64,000 nucleotides of DNA from M1-B18 sp048264125 (GTDB lineage: Bacteria > Bacillota > Clostridia > Peptostreptococcales > Natronincolaceae): NCBI GenBank assembly GCA_048264125.1, contig JBLXDM010000002.1, forward strand, positions 62,001 to 126,000. Reading direction: 5' to 3'. A model generated the notes under the pieces. It ran no database searches, was not told the origin of the DNA, and worked only from the letters and a program-made list of their open reading frames with translations. Position 1 is the stretch's first letter. The number at the start of each line of letters is the position of its first letter. Positions 22,659-29,836 of the stretch are shown here, one piece after another. The position numbers were made by a program, and so were the translations under genes.

Positions 22659-23876
22659 TTGGATATAATCGTTCAAAAGTTTGGCGGTACCTCAGTTTCC
22701 ACCAAAGAAAGAAGAGAGATGGTTGTAAATAAAATACTTGGAGCCTTAAAAAGTGGACTGCAGGTGGTAGTGGTAGTATCAGCTATGGGGAGGAAGGGAG
22801 AGCCCTATGCCACCGATACCCTAAAGGGACTGGCGCTTGAGGATAATCCCGACTGTAGCTTTAGAGCCCTAGACTTTCTTATGTCCTGTGGCGAGGCAAT
22901 ATCTGCTGCAGTTTTGGCTTCTACCCTAGAGCTTCATGGAATAAATGCGGTACCAATGACGGGATATCAAGCAGGTATTATTACCGATACGAATTTTAGT
23001 AATTCTGAGATAAAGTCCATAGCTCAAGAAAAAATCCTACGGCATCTGGAAAAAGGTGAGGTCGTTATTATATGCGGTTTTCAGGGAATAACCGAGGAAG
23101 GAGAAATCACCACTTTAGGCAGGGGAGGCAGTGATACAACCGCTACCGCCATTGGCGTTGCCCTTGGAGCAAGGTATGTGGAGATATATACTGATGTAAA
23201 TGGCATTATGACGGCTGACCCTAATGTAGTGCCAACAGCAAAAATTATAGATGAAATCAACTATGAGGAGGTCTTCCAAATGGCTGAAAAGGGAGCAAAG
23301 GTTATACATCCCAGGGCTGTAGAAATAGCCCAGAAGGGTAATATGCCGGTTAAAATAAAAAATACGATGACCACACACCCAGGGACGATAATCTCATATC
23401 ATATAAAAACAGGTGAAGGACCTTATTCGACACAACCCAAAAAGCTTTTGACCGCTATTACTCATAAGGAGGACATTGCACAGGTAGCCATTTTGGAGGA
23501 GGATCATCTGGAGAACGATAGTATCCTATTGGGACGATTGGCAGAGGCAGCCATTAGTATAGATATGATAAATTTTTTTATTGATAAAAAGGTTTTTACC
23601 ATAGAAGACTATCAGATACCATTAATTAATAAGATATTTGATGAGCTTAAGGTAAGCTACAACATAATTGAAGACTGTAGCAAGGTTACAATAATCGGAA
23701 GCAGGATCACCGGCATTCCTGGGGTTATGGCAACTATCGTTCAGGCCCTGGCTAAAGAGGGTATCAGAATCCTACAGAGCTCAGATTCTCATTCTACCAT
23801 ATCCTGCCTTGTGAAAAGGGAAGAAGCGAAAAGAGCAGTAAATATCCTCCATGAGGCCTTTCAGCTTCATCTTTAA
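22659..23876 (+). CDS. dapG: Aspartate kinase, DapG (aspartokinase I) type
   Basis: A 405-residue aspartokinase for the first step of the aspartate family (lysine, diaminopimelate, dipicolinate, threonine, methionine). It has VQKFGGTSVST at the N-terminus, VVSAMGRKGEPYATD, GRGGSDTTATAIG and FTDV/YTDVNGIMTADP, then two C-terminal ACT domains (about 265-405) ending DSHSTISCLV. The VSAMGRKG(E/D)PYATD signature and length match Bacillus DapG, which supplies dipicolinate for spores. The TTG at 22659 is chosen because GAGGTG lies 7 nt upstream; the ATG at 22641 has no ribosome site. No lysine riboswitch is visible. Confidence 0.92.
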   Translation: MDIIVQKFGGTSVSTKERREMVVNKILGALKSGLQVVVVVSAMGRKGEPYATDTLKGLALEDNPDCSFRALDFLMSCGEAISAAVLASTLELHGINAVPMTGYQAGIITDTNFSNSEIKSIAQEKILRHLEKGEVVIICGFQGITEEGEITTLGRGGSDTTATAIGVALGARYVEIYTDVNGIMTADPNVVPTAKIIDEINYEEVFQMAEKGAKVIHPRAVEIAQKGNMPVKIKNTMTTHPGTIISYHIKTGEGPYSTQPKKLLTAITHKEDIAQVAILEEDHLENDSILLGRLAEAAISIDMINFFIDKKVFTIEDYQIPLINKIFDELKVSYNIIEDCSKVTIIGSRITGIPGVMATIVQALAKEGIRILQSSDSHSTISCLVKREEAKRAVNILHEAFQLHL

Positions 23877-23898
23877 TTCCAAAGCCTTACATGGAACT

Positions 23899-23938
23899 AA
23901 AAAGGGGCTACACCCAGCTGTGAGTGTAGCCCCTTTTT
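23899..23938. terminator. Bidirectional terminator (dapG / yerC-like)
   Basis: AAAAAGGGGCTACAC (23899-23913) pairs perfectly with GTGTAGCCCCTTTTT (23924-23938). Confidence 0.92.
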
Positions 23939-23947
23939 GCGACCAAA

Positions 23948-24244
23948 TTATTTATTATCAAGTCTTTCTAATAAAAGCTTATATCCATCAGCACCATAAT
24001 GTAGACAGCGATTGACTCTACTAATGGTTGCAGTGCTGGCTCCCGTTACCTCTTCGATTTCAATATAGGTTTTACCATCCTTTAGCAGCTTAGCAACCTC
24101 TAGACGCTGTGAAATGGACTGAAGCTCCTTAATCGTACAAATATCCTCAAAAAAACGATAGCATTCCTCCATATTTTCCAGCATAAGTATGGCTTCAAAT
24201 AAAGCATCGGTAAACTTATCTTTAATTTTAGGCTGATAGGACAT
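23948..24244 (-). CDS. YerC/YecD-type TrpR-like regulator
   Basis: A 98-residue all-helical protein with the TrpR-superfamily HTH: ICTIKELQSISQRLEVAKLL (about 35-54), then KTYIEIEEVTGASTATISRV and NRCLHYGADGY. These are hallmarks of the YerC/YecD family of Firmicutes. It binds DNA as a dimer; its regulon is not defined here. The ATG follows GAGGTGAAAAA. It lies downstream of the Rossmann-MCP gene on the same strand. Confidence 0.92.
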   Translation of the reverse strand: MSYQPKIKDKFTDALFEAILMLENMEECYRFFEDICTIKELQSISQRLEVAKLLKDGKTYIEIEEVTGASTATISRVNRCLHYGADGYKLLLERLDNK

Positions 24245-24280
24245 TTTTTCACCTCATATCATTTTAATAGGTACTCTTGG

Positions 24281-25078
24281 CTATATGGCGTGGATGTTTT
24301 CAATCAATTTGTTTATGGCCTCCTGCAGGCTTTTACCGGCCTTCTTTTGGTCCTCCGAAACTGCCTTAAGCTTATGTATTTCATGGGATACAGTCGTAAC
24401 CTCGTTGTTAATTGTACTTAGTATATCACCTATCTGCTTAGTAAAATCCTCGCTGTTGTTGGCCAGCTTTTGTACCTCTTTTGCAACAATAGCAAAGCCC
24501 CGTCCCTGTTCTCCAGCTCTTGCTGCCTCTATCGAAGCATTTAAGCCAAGAATATTTGTCTGACGGGTTATCTGCCCCATTATTTTTATAATCTGATCTG
24601 TTTCATGAACCAGATGCATGGTCCTTGCTGCAAAGTCGTTTAATGTATTGCTAAGGGCAACAGAATTCATAATGCTATCATTCATTGCATTTACATTATG
24701 CTCTGTTACATCACTAACCTTCTCCACCTCAACTATTTGATTTTCTATCTTTTTGATAAGCATTTCTTCATTTTCCACCAACAGCATCATTAGATTAGCA
24801 GCCTCGCTGCACATTATGGAAACATTGCTTTTATTATGCCTGTTGATTTCCTCCACTACCCTGGCGGAGCCGGTTGCCTCTATCAAAATATCCAGATTCT
24901 TTTGAAAGATGCTTTCTATACTATTAGTATGATAAATGTTAAGCTCTTTTGCAAGCAGTATTCCGGGTGCATTTTCGTCTATATCAACTATACCCTCTAT
25001 TTGTATTTCTTGCATTTTGTTTAATGTATTCATTATAGCAGTGCCGCCTTTTCCGCCTCCGATGATTCCTACTCGCAT
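24281..25078 (-). CDS. Soluble chemoreceptor-like protein: Rossmann domain fused to MCP signalling hairpin
   Basis: 265 residues with no membrane segment. Residues 1-95 form a dinucleotide-binding fold: MRVGIIGGGKGGTAI (GxGxxG at 7-12), acidic residue at the end of strand 2 (VDIDEN, 31-36), and DILIEATGS (63-71) as in Gfo/Idh-type dehydrogenases. Residues about 100-265 are a helical hairpin with the MCP tip ILGLNASIEAARAGEQGRGF (176-195) and a second helix with KEVQKLANNSEDFTKQI. The normal sensor and HAMP are replaced by a nucleotide-binding module, so it may report NAD(P)H or a sugar/metabolite state to CheA (inference). No che genes are in the window. The ATG follows AAGGGGGAAAAGTC. Confidence 0.88.
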   Translation of the reverse strand: MRVGIIGGGKGGTAIMNTLNKMQEIQIEGIVDIDENAPGILLAKELNIYHTNSIESIFQKNLDILIEATGSARVVEEINRHNKSNVSIMCSEAANLMMLLVENEEMLIKKIENQIVEVEKVSDVTEHNVNAMNDSIMNSVALSNTLNDFAARTMHLVHETDQIIKIMGQITRQTNILGLNASIEAARAGEQGRGFAIVAKEVQKLANNSEDFTKQIGDILSTINNEVTTVSHEIHKLKAVSEDQKKAGKSLQEAINKLIENIHAI

Positions 25079-25329
25079 GACTTTTCCCCCTTGTATATTT
25101 AAAAAAATATCAACTCGTTAATTAGTAAAGCTAAGCTATATTTAAAATTTTCGTCATTTTTTTCATTTTTCCTCTTTTTTTTAAGAATTATTACTAAAAA
25201 CTACTGAATATTTAGGATTATTTATTACTGTATAAATATTCTAGCCATTATCGGTATTATTTGGTATCTTTAATTTTGTCGACATTCCACATAATAACTA
25301 TATACTTTATTTAAAAGGATGGTGGAAAT

Positions 25330-25563
25330 ATGTCTAAGAAGAGAACTAAAAATAAGGGCAGCTACAGAAATCCTCAGGATATGATTGATGAAACCTATAA
25401 TTCAAGAGACTACAAGATAGTGGAAAGGGACCTTGAAGCCATGAATGCATATGTAATGCCGCTGGACATGGTTAAGGATGTTGACTACATTGACGCCAGC
25501 AAATTTTATGAGGAGGATTGGAATAAGGAGCTAAAGAGCATTAAGGACAATAAACTAAGCTAG
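25330..25563 (+). CDS. Unknown small charged protein (77 aa)
   Basis: A 77-residue hydrophilic protein. The basic head MSKKRTKNKGSYRNPQDM is followed by an acidic helix-prone body (DYKIVERDLEAMNAYVMPLD, DASKFYEEDWNKELK). No cysteine, signal or membrane segment. The ribosome site AAAAGGATGGTGGAAAT is fair. It ends 18 nt before the FAD oxidoreductase gene on the same strand, so the two probably share a transcript. Family not recognised. Confidence 0.68.
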   Translation: MSKKRTKNKGSYRNPQDMIDETYNSRDYKIVERDLEAMNAYVMPLDMVKDVDYIDASKFYEEDWNKELKSIKDNKLS

Positions 25564-25581
25564 CAGATGGGAGGCTTGCAT

Positions 25582-26658
25582 ATGAAGGTAGCTATAATGG
25601 GGGCAGGCCTATCGGGGCTGTCCTGTGGTATAATTCTTGAGAGAGAAGGCATAATTCCCACCATTTATGAAAAGCGCAGTAGAGTAGGCGACCGCTTTAT
25701 ATACGGGGAAATAATGATGGAGGTCCTCAATAGGCCGATCGAGGATTCATTGGCTTATTTATCTGAAAAGCATCAGATTTACCTTCAGCCAGTATCCAAT
25801 ATAAAGGAGCTTCATGTTCATTCCGAAAACAATTCTGCTGTTATAGAGGGACATATTGGCTACATCACCGTCAGAGGCCGTCATCAGCATTCTCTGGAGG
25901 CTCAGCTGGAAAGGCAACTCAATACCAAGGTCATTTTTAACTCCGAGCTTAGCTATGAGGATTTGCTTAAGGAATACACGCATATTGTTATTGCCACAGG
26001 CGACGGCGAGTATACTAAAGGGCTTCAGCGCTTTGACGAGGCATTGACGGTTCGTCTTAAGGGTGCGACTGTTTTGGGAAACTTTGATATCAGGGCTGTT
26101 CACGCCTGGCTGGATAACACCCTAGCGCCAAAGGGCTACTGTTATCTTATTCCGTTTACAGAAAAAGAGGCCAATATTGTTGTGGCTTATCCCAACTATC
26201 CTGAAAATCAGGAGCCTTCAGAGGATGTCTATTGGCAGCGATTCTACGATAGAATAAGAGACCAGCTGGATGCAGACCTAGAGATCAGAGACTCTTTTAA
26301 TATCACAAATTATGTTATAGGGAAGGCCTCCAGACCAAGAATTGGGAATACCCTATTTGTCGGCAATTGTCTATGCTCCGTTATGCCATTTTTAGGCTTC
26401 GGACAATTTACCTCCATACTTACTGGTATTGAAGCCGCCCACGACCTGCTGGGTAAGCTTTCAATATCCGATACAGCAGACCATTATTTCAAAAGCTTTG
26501 ACCAGTCATTGACTCTTAGAAAATCCATGGAGAAAATGGACAATGGTGATTTTGATACTCTGGTGGGACTTTTATCCAAGCATCGAGGAGATTTTGTCTT
26601 CAACAGCAGAATCAATTTTATGGCCCTCGCAGGCAAAGTATTAAAGCCCTTTGTATAG
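25582..26658 (+). CDS. FAD/NAD(P)-binding oxidoreductase (geranylgeranyl-reductase-like)
   Basis: A 358-residue flavoprotein. MKVAIMGAGLSGLSCGIILE gives the N-terminal GxGxxG ADP-binding fold and the acidic IYEKRSRVGDRF the second strand. HIVIATGDGEYT (about 130-141) is the ATG motif. GNTLFVGNCLCSVMPFLGFG (about 254-273) is the FAD-binding 'GD' type motif of the PHBH/geranylgeranyl reductase group with an unusual Cys pair. The substrate is unknown. Start chosen at 25582 behind GGGAGGCTTGCAT; the ATG at 25567 lies on the ribosome site. Co-transcribed with the 77-aa protein. Confidence 0.83.
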   Translation: MKVAIMGAGLSGLSCGIILEREGIIPTIYEKRSRVGDRFIYGEIMMEVLNRPIEDSLAYLSEKHQIYLQPVSNIKELHVHSENNSAVIEGHIGYITVRGRHQHSLEAQLERQLNTKVIFNSELSYEDLLKEYTHIVIATGDGEYTKGLQRFDEALTVRLKGATVLGNFDIRAVHAWLDNTLAPKGYCYLIPFTEKEANIVVAYPNYPENQEPSEDVYWQRFYDRIRDQLDADLEIRDSFNITNYVIGKASRPRIGNTLFVGNCLCSVMPFLGFGQFTSILTGIEAAHDLLGKLSISDTADHYFKSFDQSLTLRKSMEKMDNGDFDTLVGLLSKHRGDFVFNSRINFMALAGKVLKPFV

Positions 26659-26671
26659 CTGCATTTGCCTG

Positions 26672-27763
26672 TTAGTTTATATTGAGCTTTACTATTTCAG
26701 AGGTAGAGAAAATTCGCATTGGAGGTCCCCATGTGCCTGTGCCAGTTGAGGTATATATATGGGAGTCGGCATACTTATACAAGCCCTTTCCATATTTATA
26801 TCTAAGTGGAATCAAAAAATTTAAGGGAGGTATCTGCCCACCATGAGTATGGCCGGAGAGCTGAAGGTCAATCCCTAAATCTGAGGCCAGCTGAAAATGC
26901 TCCGGTTGATGAAATAAAAAGAGATTTAAATTCTCGGGCGACCCTTGCTGCAGAAGCTCCTTAAGCTTTTCCTCAAAGGCCTCCTTATTATTTCTTCCTG
27001 CAAAATAGTCCTCCAGACCTATGATATTAACCAAATTATCTATTACCCTAATCTGGCTATCTAGCGCTATAATATTCGCTTCCCTTGTAAAGGTATGGAA
27101 GTTTTCTATCCCCCTATAGACCTCATGATTTCCGCTTATGGCATAGGTTCCGTACTTGCTCTCCAAACGCTGCATTTGGGGTATGAACCTTTCAACATGA
27201 TGATAATCGTCATCTATAAGGTCTCCTGTCAGCACTATGATATCCGCCTCCAGCCTATTAACGCTATCAATAACCGTATCCAGCCAACGCTTTGATGTCA
27301 TCATCCCCAGGTGAACATCCGACAGCAACACAATTGAAAGCGGTGCAGCACCTTCATAGCTGAGATTTACCGTTTTCACCACTGGTCCCGTTAAAACATT
27401 CCTAATGGAAATCCCTGTACCCGCCAAGATTAGAGCTATAGAAACAATAGCTGCGATATTTCTGTACTGCGGAAGAAAAAAAACTATTAAATCCTTAAGT
27501 AGCAGTACTGTGATGCTAATAGACAGGATGCCAAGCCATAGCGCTCCGATATAAAACACTATATATACATCCATTTTGCTTTTTAAAAACTGGCTGACAA
27601 GAAACAAGGAAGCCATCACCACAAAAAAGATTGCCAGCAGCCTTCTGCTGTTTCCGACTATTAAAAAGCCGCTGGTTATGCTTTTAAATACGTAATAATT
27701 CATGCCACCATATATGGCTATGAATATCCCCAAAAAAACTGCGAACATAAGTATTCTCTTCAA
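26672..27763 (-). CDS. Membrane-anchored metallophosphoesterase (YkuE-like)
   Basis: About 363 residues. Four N-terminal hydrophobic segments (to about residue 120) are followed by a calcineurin-like domain with the metal motifs LLSDVHLGMM, LTGDLIDDD, AISGNHEVY, FHQPEHF and LSGHTHGGQ. The sequence around LSGHTHGGQIPPLNFLIPL is typical of YkuE/YaeI-type enzymes, which act on lipid or phosphoester substrates at the membrane; the substrate here is not known. The TTG at 27763 has GGAGG 8 nt upstream and is preferred to the ATG six codons earlier, which overlaps that site. Convergent with the FAD gene (13 nt gap). Confidence 0.9.
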   Translation of the reverse strand: MKRILMFAVFLGIFIAIYGGMNYYVFKSITSGFLIVGNSRRLLAIFFVVMASLFLVSQFLKSKMDVYIVFYIGALWLGILSISITVLLLKDLIVFFLPQYRNIAAIVSIALILAGTGISIRNVLTGPVVKTVNLSYEGAAPLSIVLLSDVHLGMMTSKRWLDTVIDSVNRLEADIIVLTGDLIDDDYHHVERFIPQMQRLESKYGTYAISGNHEVYRGIENFHTFTREANIIALDSQIRVIDNLVNIIGLEDYFAGRNNKEAFEEKLKELLQQGSPENLNLFLFHQPEHFQLASDLGIDLQLSGHTHGGQIPPLNFLIPLRYKYGKGLYKYADSHIYTSTGTGTWGPPMRIFSTSEIVKLNIN

Positions 27764-27834
27764 AGCTAAATCCTCCGTCATTTATATATATTTTATAATT
27801 ATAGCCCTATTTCCATAGAATTTTGCACGGATTT

Positions 27835-28013
27835 GAGGAAATTTCATAGTACGATAAATATATGCCTTAGTTTATACAAAGTTAAAAGTTTATCGCGCAT
27901 TACCTAGGGCTAATACCATAATTTCTAAAATTAAATAAATTAACCCGTGGGCACTAATCAGGAAGCCTTTGACTTTGTATAAGCCTGCTACATCTTTAGA
28001 ATGCAATTTCCTC
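27835..28013 (-). ncRNA. 6S RNA candidate (ssrS-like rod structure)
   Basis: The 394-bp gap between purD and the metallophosphoesterase holds a ~179-nt minus-strand sequence that folds as one long interrupted hairpin. Ends pair (GAGGAAATT with AATTTCCTC), an inner 11-bp perfect stem follows (TTATACAAAGT with ACTTTGTATAA), then AAAG/CTTT, then a large internal bubble (about 19 and 16 nt). An apical stem GGGTTAAT/ATTAGCCC and a small terminal hairpin close it. Closing stem, central bubble, apical stem and length are the hallmarks of 6S RNA, the RNA polymerase regulator. The sequence match was not tested by covariance model. The rest of the gap shows only the purD terminator. Confidence 0.55.
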
Positions 28014-28120
28014 ATTTATAAAACTATAAATAGTTTATCATAAATAAATTATTGGAGCATGGCTTTATAAAGTTTTAATATTTTCAATAGGCCTATTATG
28101 AAGCATTTCATGCTTGTAAT

Positions 28121-28167
28121 AAAACAAATAAGCACCTGCAGGCCATGTATCCATGCCTGTAGGTGCT
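28121..28167 (-). terminator. Terminator of the pur operon after purD
   Basis: AGCACCTACAGGC pairs with GCCTGCAGGTGCT on the minus strand, followed by TATTTGTTTT. Confidence 0.85.
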
Positions 28168-28175
28168 CTTTAACC

Positions 28176-29429
28176 CTATTTTACGCCAATATCCTGGCGG
28201 TAATGCATCCCCTCAAAGCTCACTTTATTTACAGCCTCGTAGGCTCTTTTTCTAGCCTCTTCAACTGAATCACCCGTAGCTGTGACCCCCATTACTCTGC
28301 CGCCATTTGTAACCAGACTTTCCTCCATTATAGAGGTTCCTGCATGAAACAGCATAATATGGTCTGGAATGTCCTCGGCAATGTTGATCTTCAGGCCCTT
28401 TGGATACTCCTCTGGATAGCCCTTAGAGGCTAAAACCACACAAACTGCTGCTTCCTGACTCCACTGAATTTCAAGCTCCTCCAGCTTCATTTCTAAAATA
28501 TACTGAAAAATTTCACATAGGTCCGTCTTTAGTCTCGCTAAAACCACCTGAGTCTCGGGATCACCAAACCGCACGTTATATTCCAGCACCTTTGGCCCCT
28601 CTTCAGTGATCATAAGCCCTATAAAGATTATGCCTCTGTAGTCCATTCCTTCAGCCTGAATCCCCTTTAGTGTTGGAAGCAATATCTCCTGCTGAACTCT
28701 GTCGGCAATATCTGCAGTATACACAAAATTTGGAGAATAGGTTCCCATACCACCGGTATTTGGACCTTCATCATTATCAAATACCCTTTTGTGGTCCTGG
28801 CTGCTGACCATTGGCACTATGGTTTTTCCGTCAACGAAGCATAGAACAGAGGTTTCAATCCCCTCCAAAAACGCCTCAATTACGACGCTTTTACCGGCAT
28901 CTCCAAATATTCTTGAAACCATTATGTCCTCCAGCGCCTTTAAGGCAGCTGGCCTATCATTGCATATAATAACGCCCTTTCCTGCAGCCAAGCCATCAGC
29001 CTTTACTACCACAGGATAAGTGTATCCCTCCAGAGCCTTTACAGCCTCCTCTATGCCATATACTTCATCAGACTTAGCTGTTGGAATGTCATACTTCTTC
29101 ATAAAGTCCTTTGAATATCCCTTGCTGCCCTCAAGCTCAGCTGCCTGCTTTGAGGGGCCAACGATGCTGAGTCCCTTATTTCTAAAGGTATCAACAATCC
29201 CCGACACTAAAGGCACCTCAGGCCCTACTATTGTCATATCGATATTTATTTCCCGGGAAAATTCGACCAGCTTTTCTATATCATTAACTCCAATGTCGAC
29301 TAGCTTTGCAATTTGTCCTATGCCGGGATTTCCAGGAGCACAATAGATTTCATCCACAAATGGACTCTCCCTAAGCTTCCATATTATAGCATGCTCTCTG
29401 CCACCATTGCCAATTACCAAAACCTTCAC
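28176..29429 (-). CDS. purD: Phosphoribosylamine-glycine ligase PurD
   Basis: A 417-residue ATP-grasp enzyme that joins phosphoribosylamine and glycine (second purine step). It has VLVIGNGGREHA at the N-terminus, KADGLAAGKGVI, the substrate loop NTGGMGTYSPNFVY and VRFGDPETQVV. Start assigned to GTG at 29429 (GGTG 6 nt upstream; the sequence from MKVLVIGNGGREH is where the family begins). The longer ORF to 29486 reads into a repeat and is rejected. Last gene of the operon, separated from purH by an unusually long repeat-filled gap. Confidence 0.97.
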   Translation of the reverse strand: MKVLVIGNGGREHAIIWKLRESPFVDEIYCAPGNPGIGQIAKLVDIGVNDIEKLVEFSREINIDMTIVGPEVPLVSGIVDTFRNKGLSIVGPSKQAAELEGSKGYSKDFMKKYDIPTAKSDEVYGIEEAVKALEGYTYPVVVKADGLAAGKGVIICNDRPAALKALEDIMVSRIFGDAGKSVVIEAFLEGIETSVLCFVDGKTIVPMVSSQDHKRVFDNDEGPNTGGMGTYSPNFVYTADIADRVQQEILLPTLKGIQAEGMDYRGIIFIGLMITEEGPKVLEYNVRFGDPETQVVLARLKTDLCEIFQYILEMKLEELEIQWSQEAAVCVVLASKGYPEEYPKGLKINIAEDIPDHIMLFHAGTSIMEESLVTNGGRVMGVTATGDSVEEARKRAYEAVNKVSFEGMHYRQDIGVK

Positions 29430-29480
29430 ATAGATCACCAACCTCATAAAATTTAGACCAAAGCCCAACATGCTGGCTAT

Positions 29481-29690
29481 GCACAAAGTGGCTTCGCCAC
29501 GTTGTTTTCCAGGGAACCCATGCGTTCCCTAGGACGCTTCGCTGTACCCTCCTTATATTAATAAGGGGGAGTAGCCCCCTTAACAACCCCCCATTTCATA
29601 GGAAATAAAACGAACTTTCCTATGAAAGCACAAAAGTGGCTTCGCCACGTTTGTTTTTCAAAGGAACCCATGTATTCCTTAGACTTCGAT
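29481..29690. repeat. Duplicated stem-loop module in the purH-purD gap
   Basis: Two diverged ~62-bp copies (29481-29542 and 29628-29690). Each starts GCACAAA(A)GTGGC followed by TTCGCCACGTT (hairpin GTGGC/GCCAC) and ends with GGAACCCATG before a second stem-forming segment. Between them lie two further hairpins: AAGGGGG/CCCCCTT (29563-29581) and TTTCATAGGAAA/TTTCCTATGAAA (29594-29627). No ORF covers it. Confidence 0.75.
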
Positions 29691-29737
29691 GCCACTGCAT
29701 CACAGCCTCAACACCATTCACCAGTCACTAATCTCTA

Positions 29738-29828
29738 TTCTCTGTTCTCTGTTCTCTGTTCTCTGTTCTCTATTCTCTGTTAACTCAGTCTTTTCCACTA
29801 TTCTCTATTCACTATTCGTTATTCACTA
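29738..29828 (-). repeat. Heptanucleotide array 2 downstream of purH
   Basis: Six tandem heptamers TTCTCTG/TTCTCTA without slip (29738-29779), then a second run TTCTCTA, TTCACTA, TTCGTTA, TTCACTA (29801-29828). It ends 8 nt from the purH stop codon. Together with the stem-loop module it fills the 407-bp purH-purD gap. Confidence 0.82.
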
Positions 29829-29836
29829 CTCTTTAT

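Noticed and set aside
29371..29586. 71-codon open frame over the purD start
   Set aside because: Different frame from purD, reads through the repeat module, no family features.
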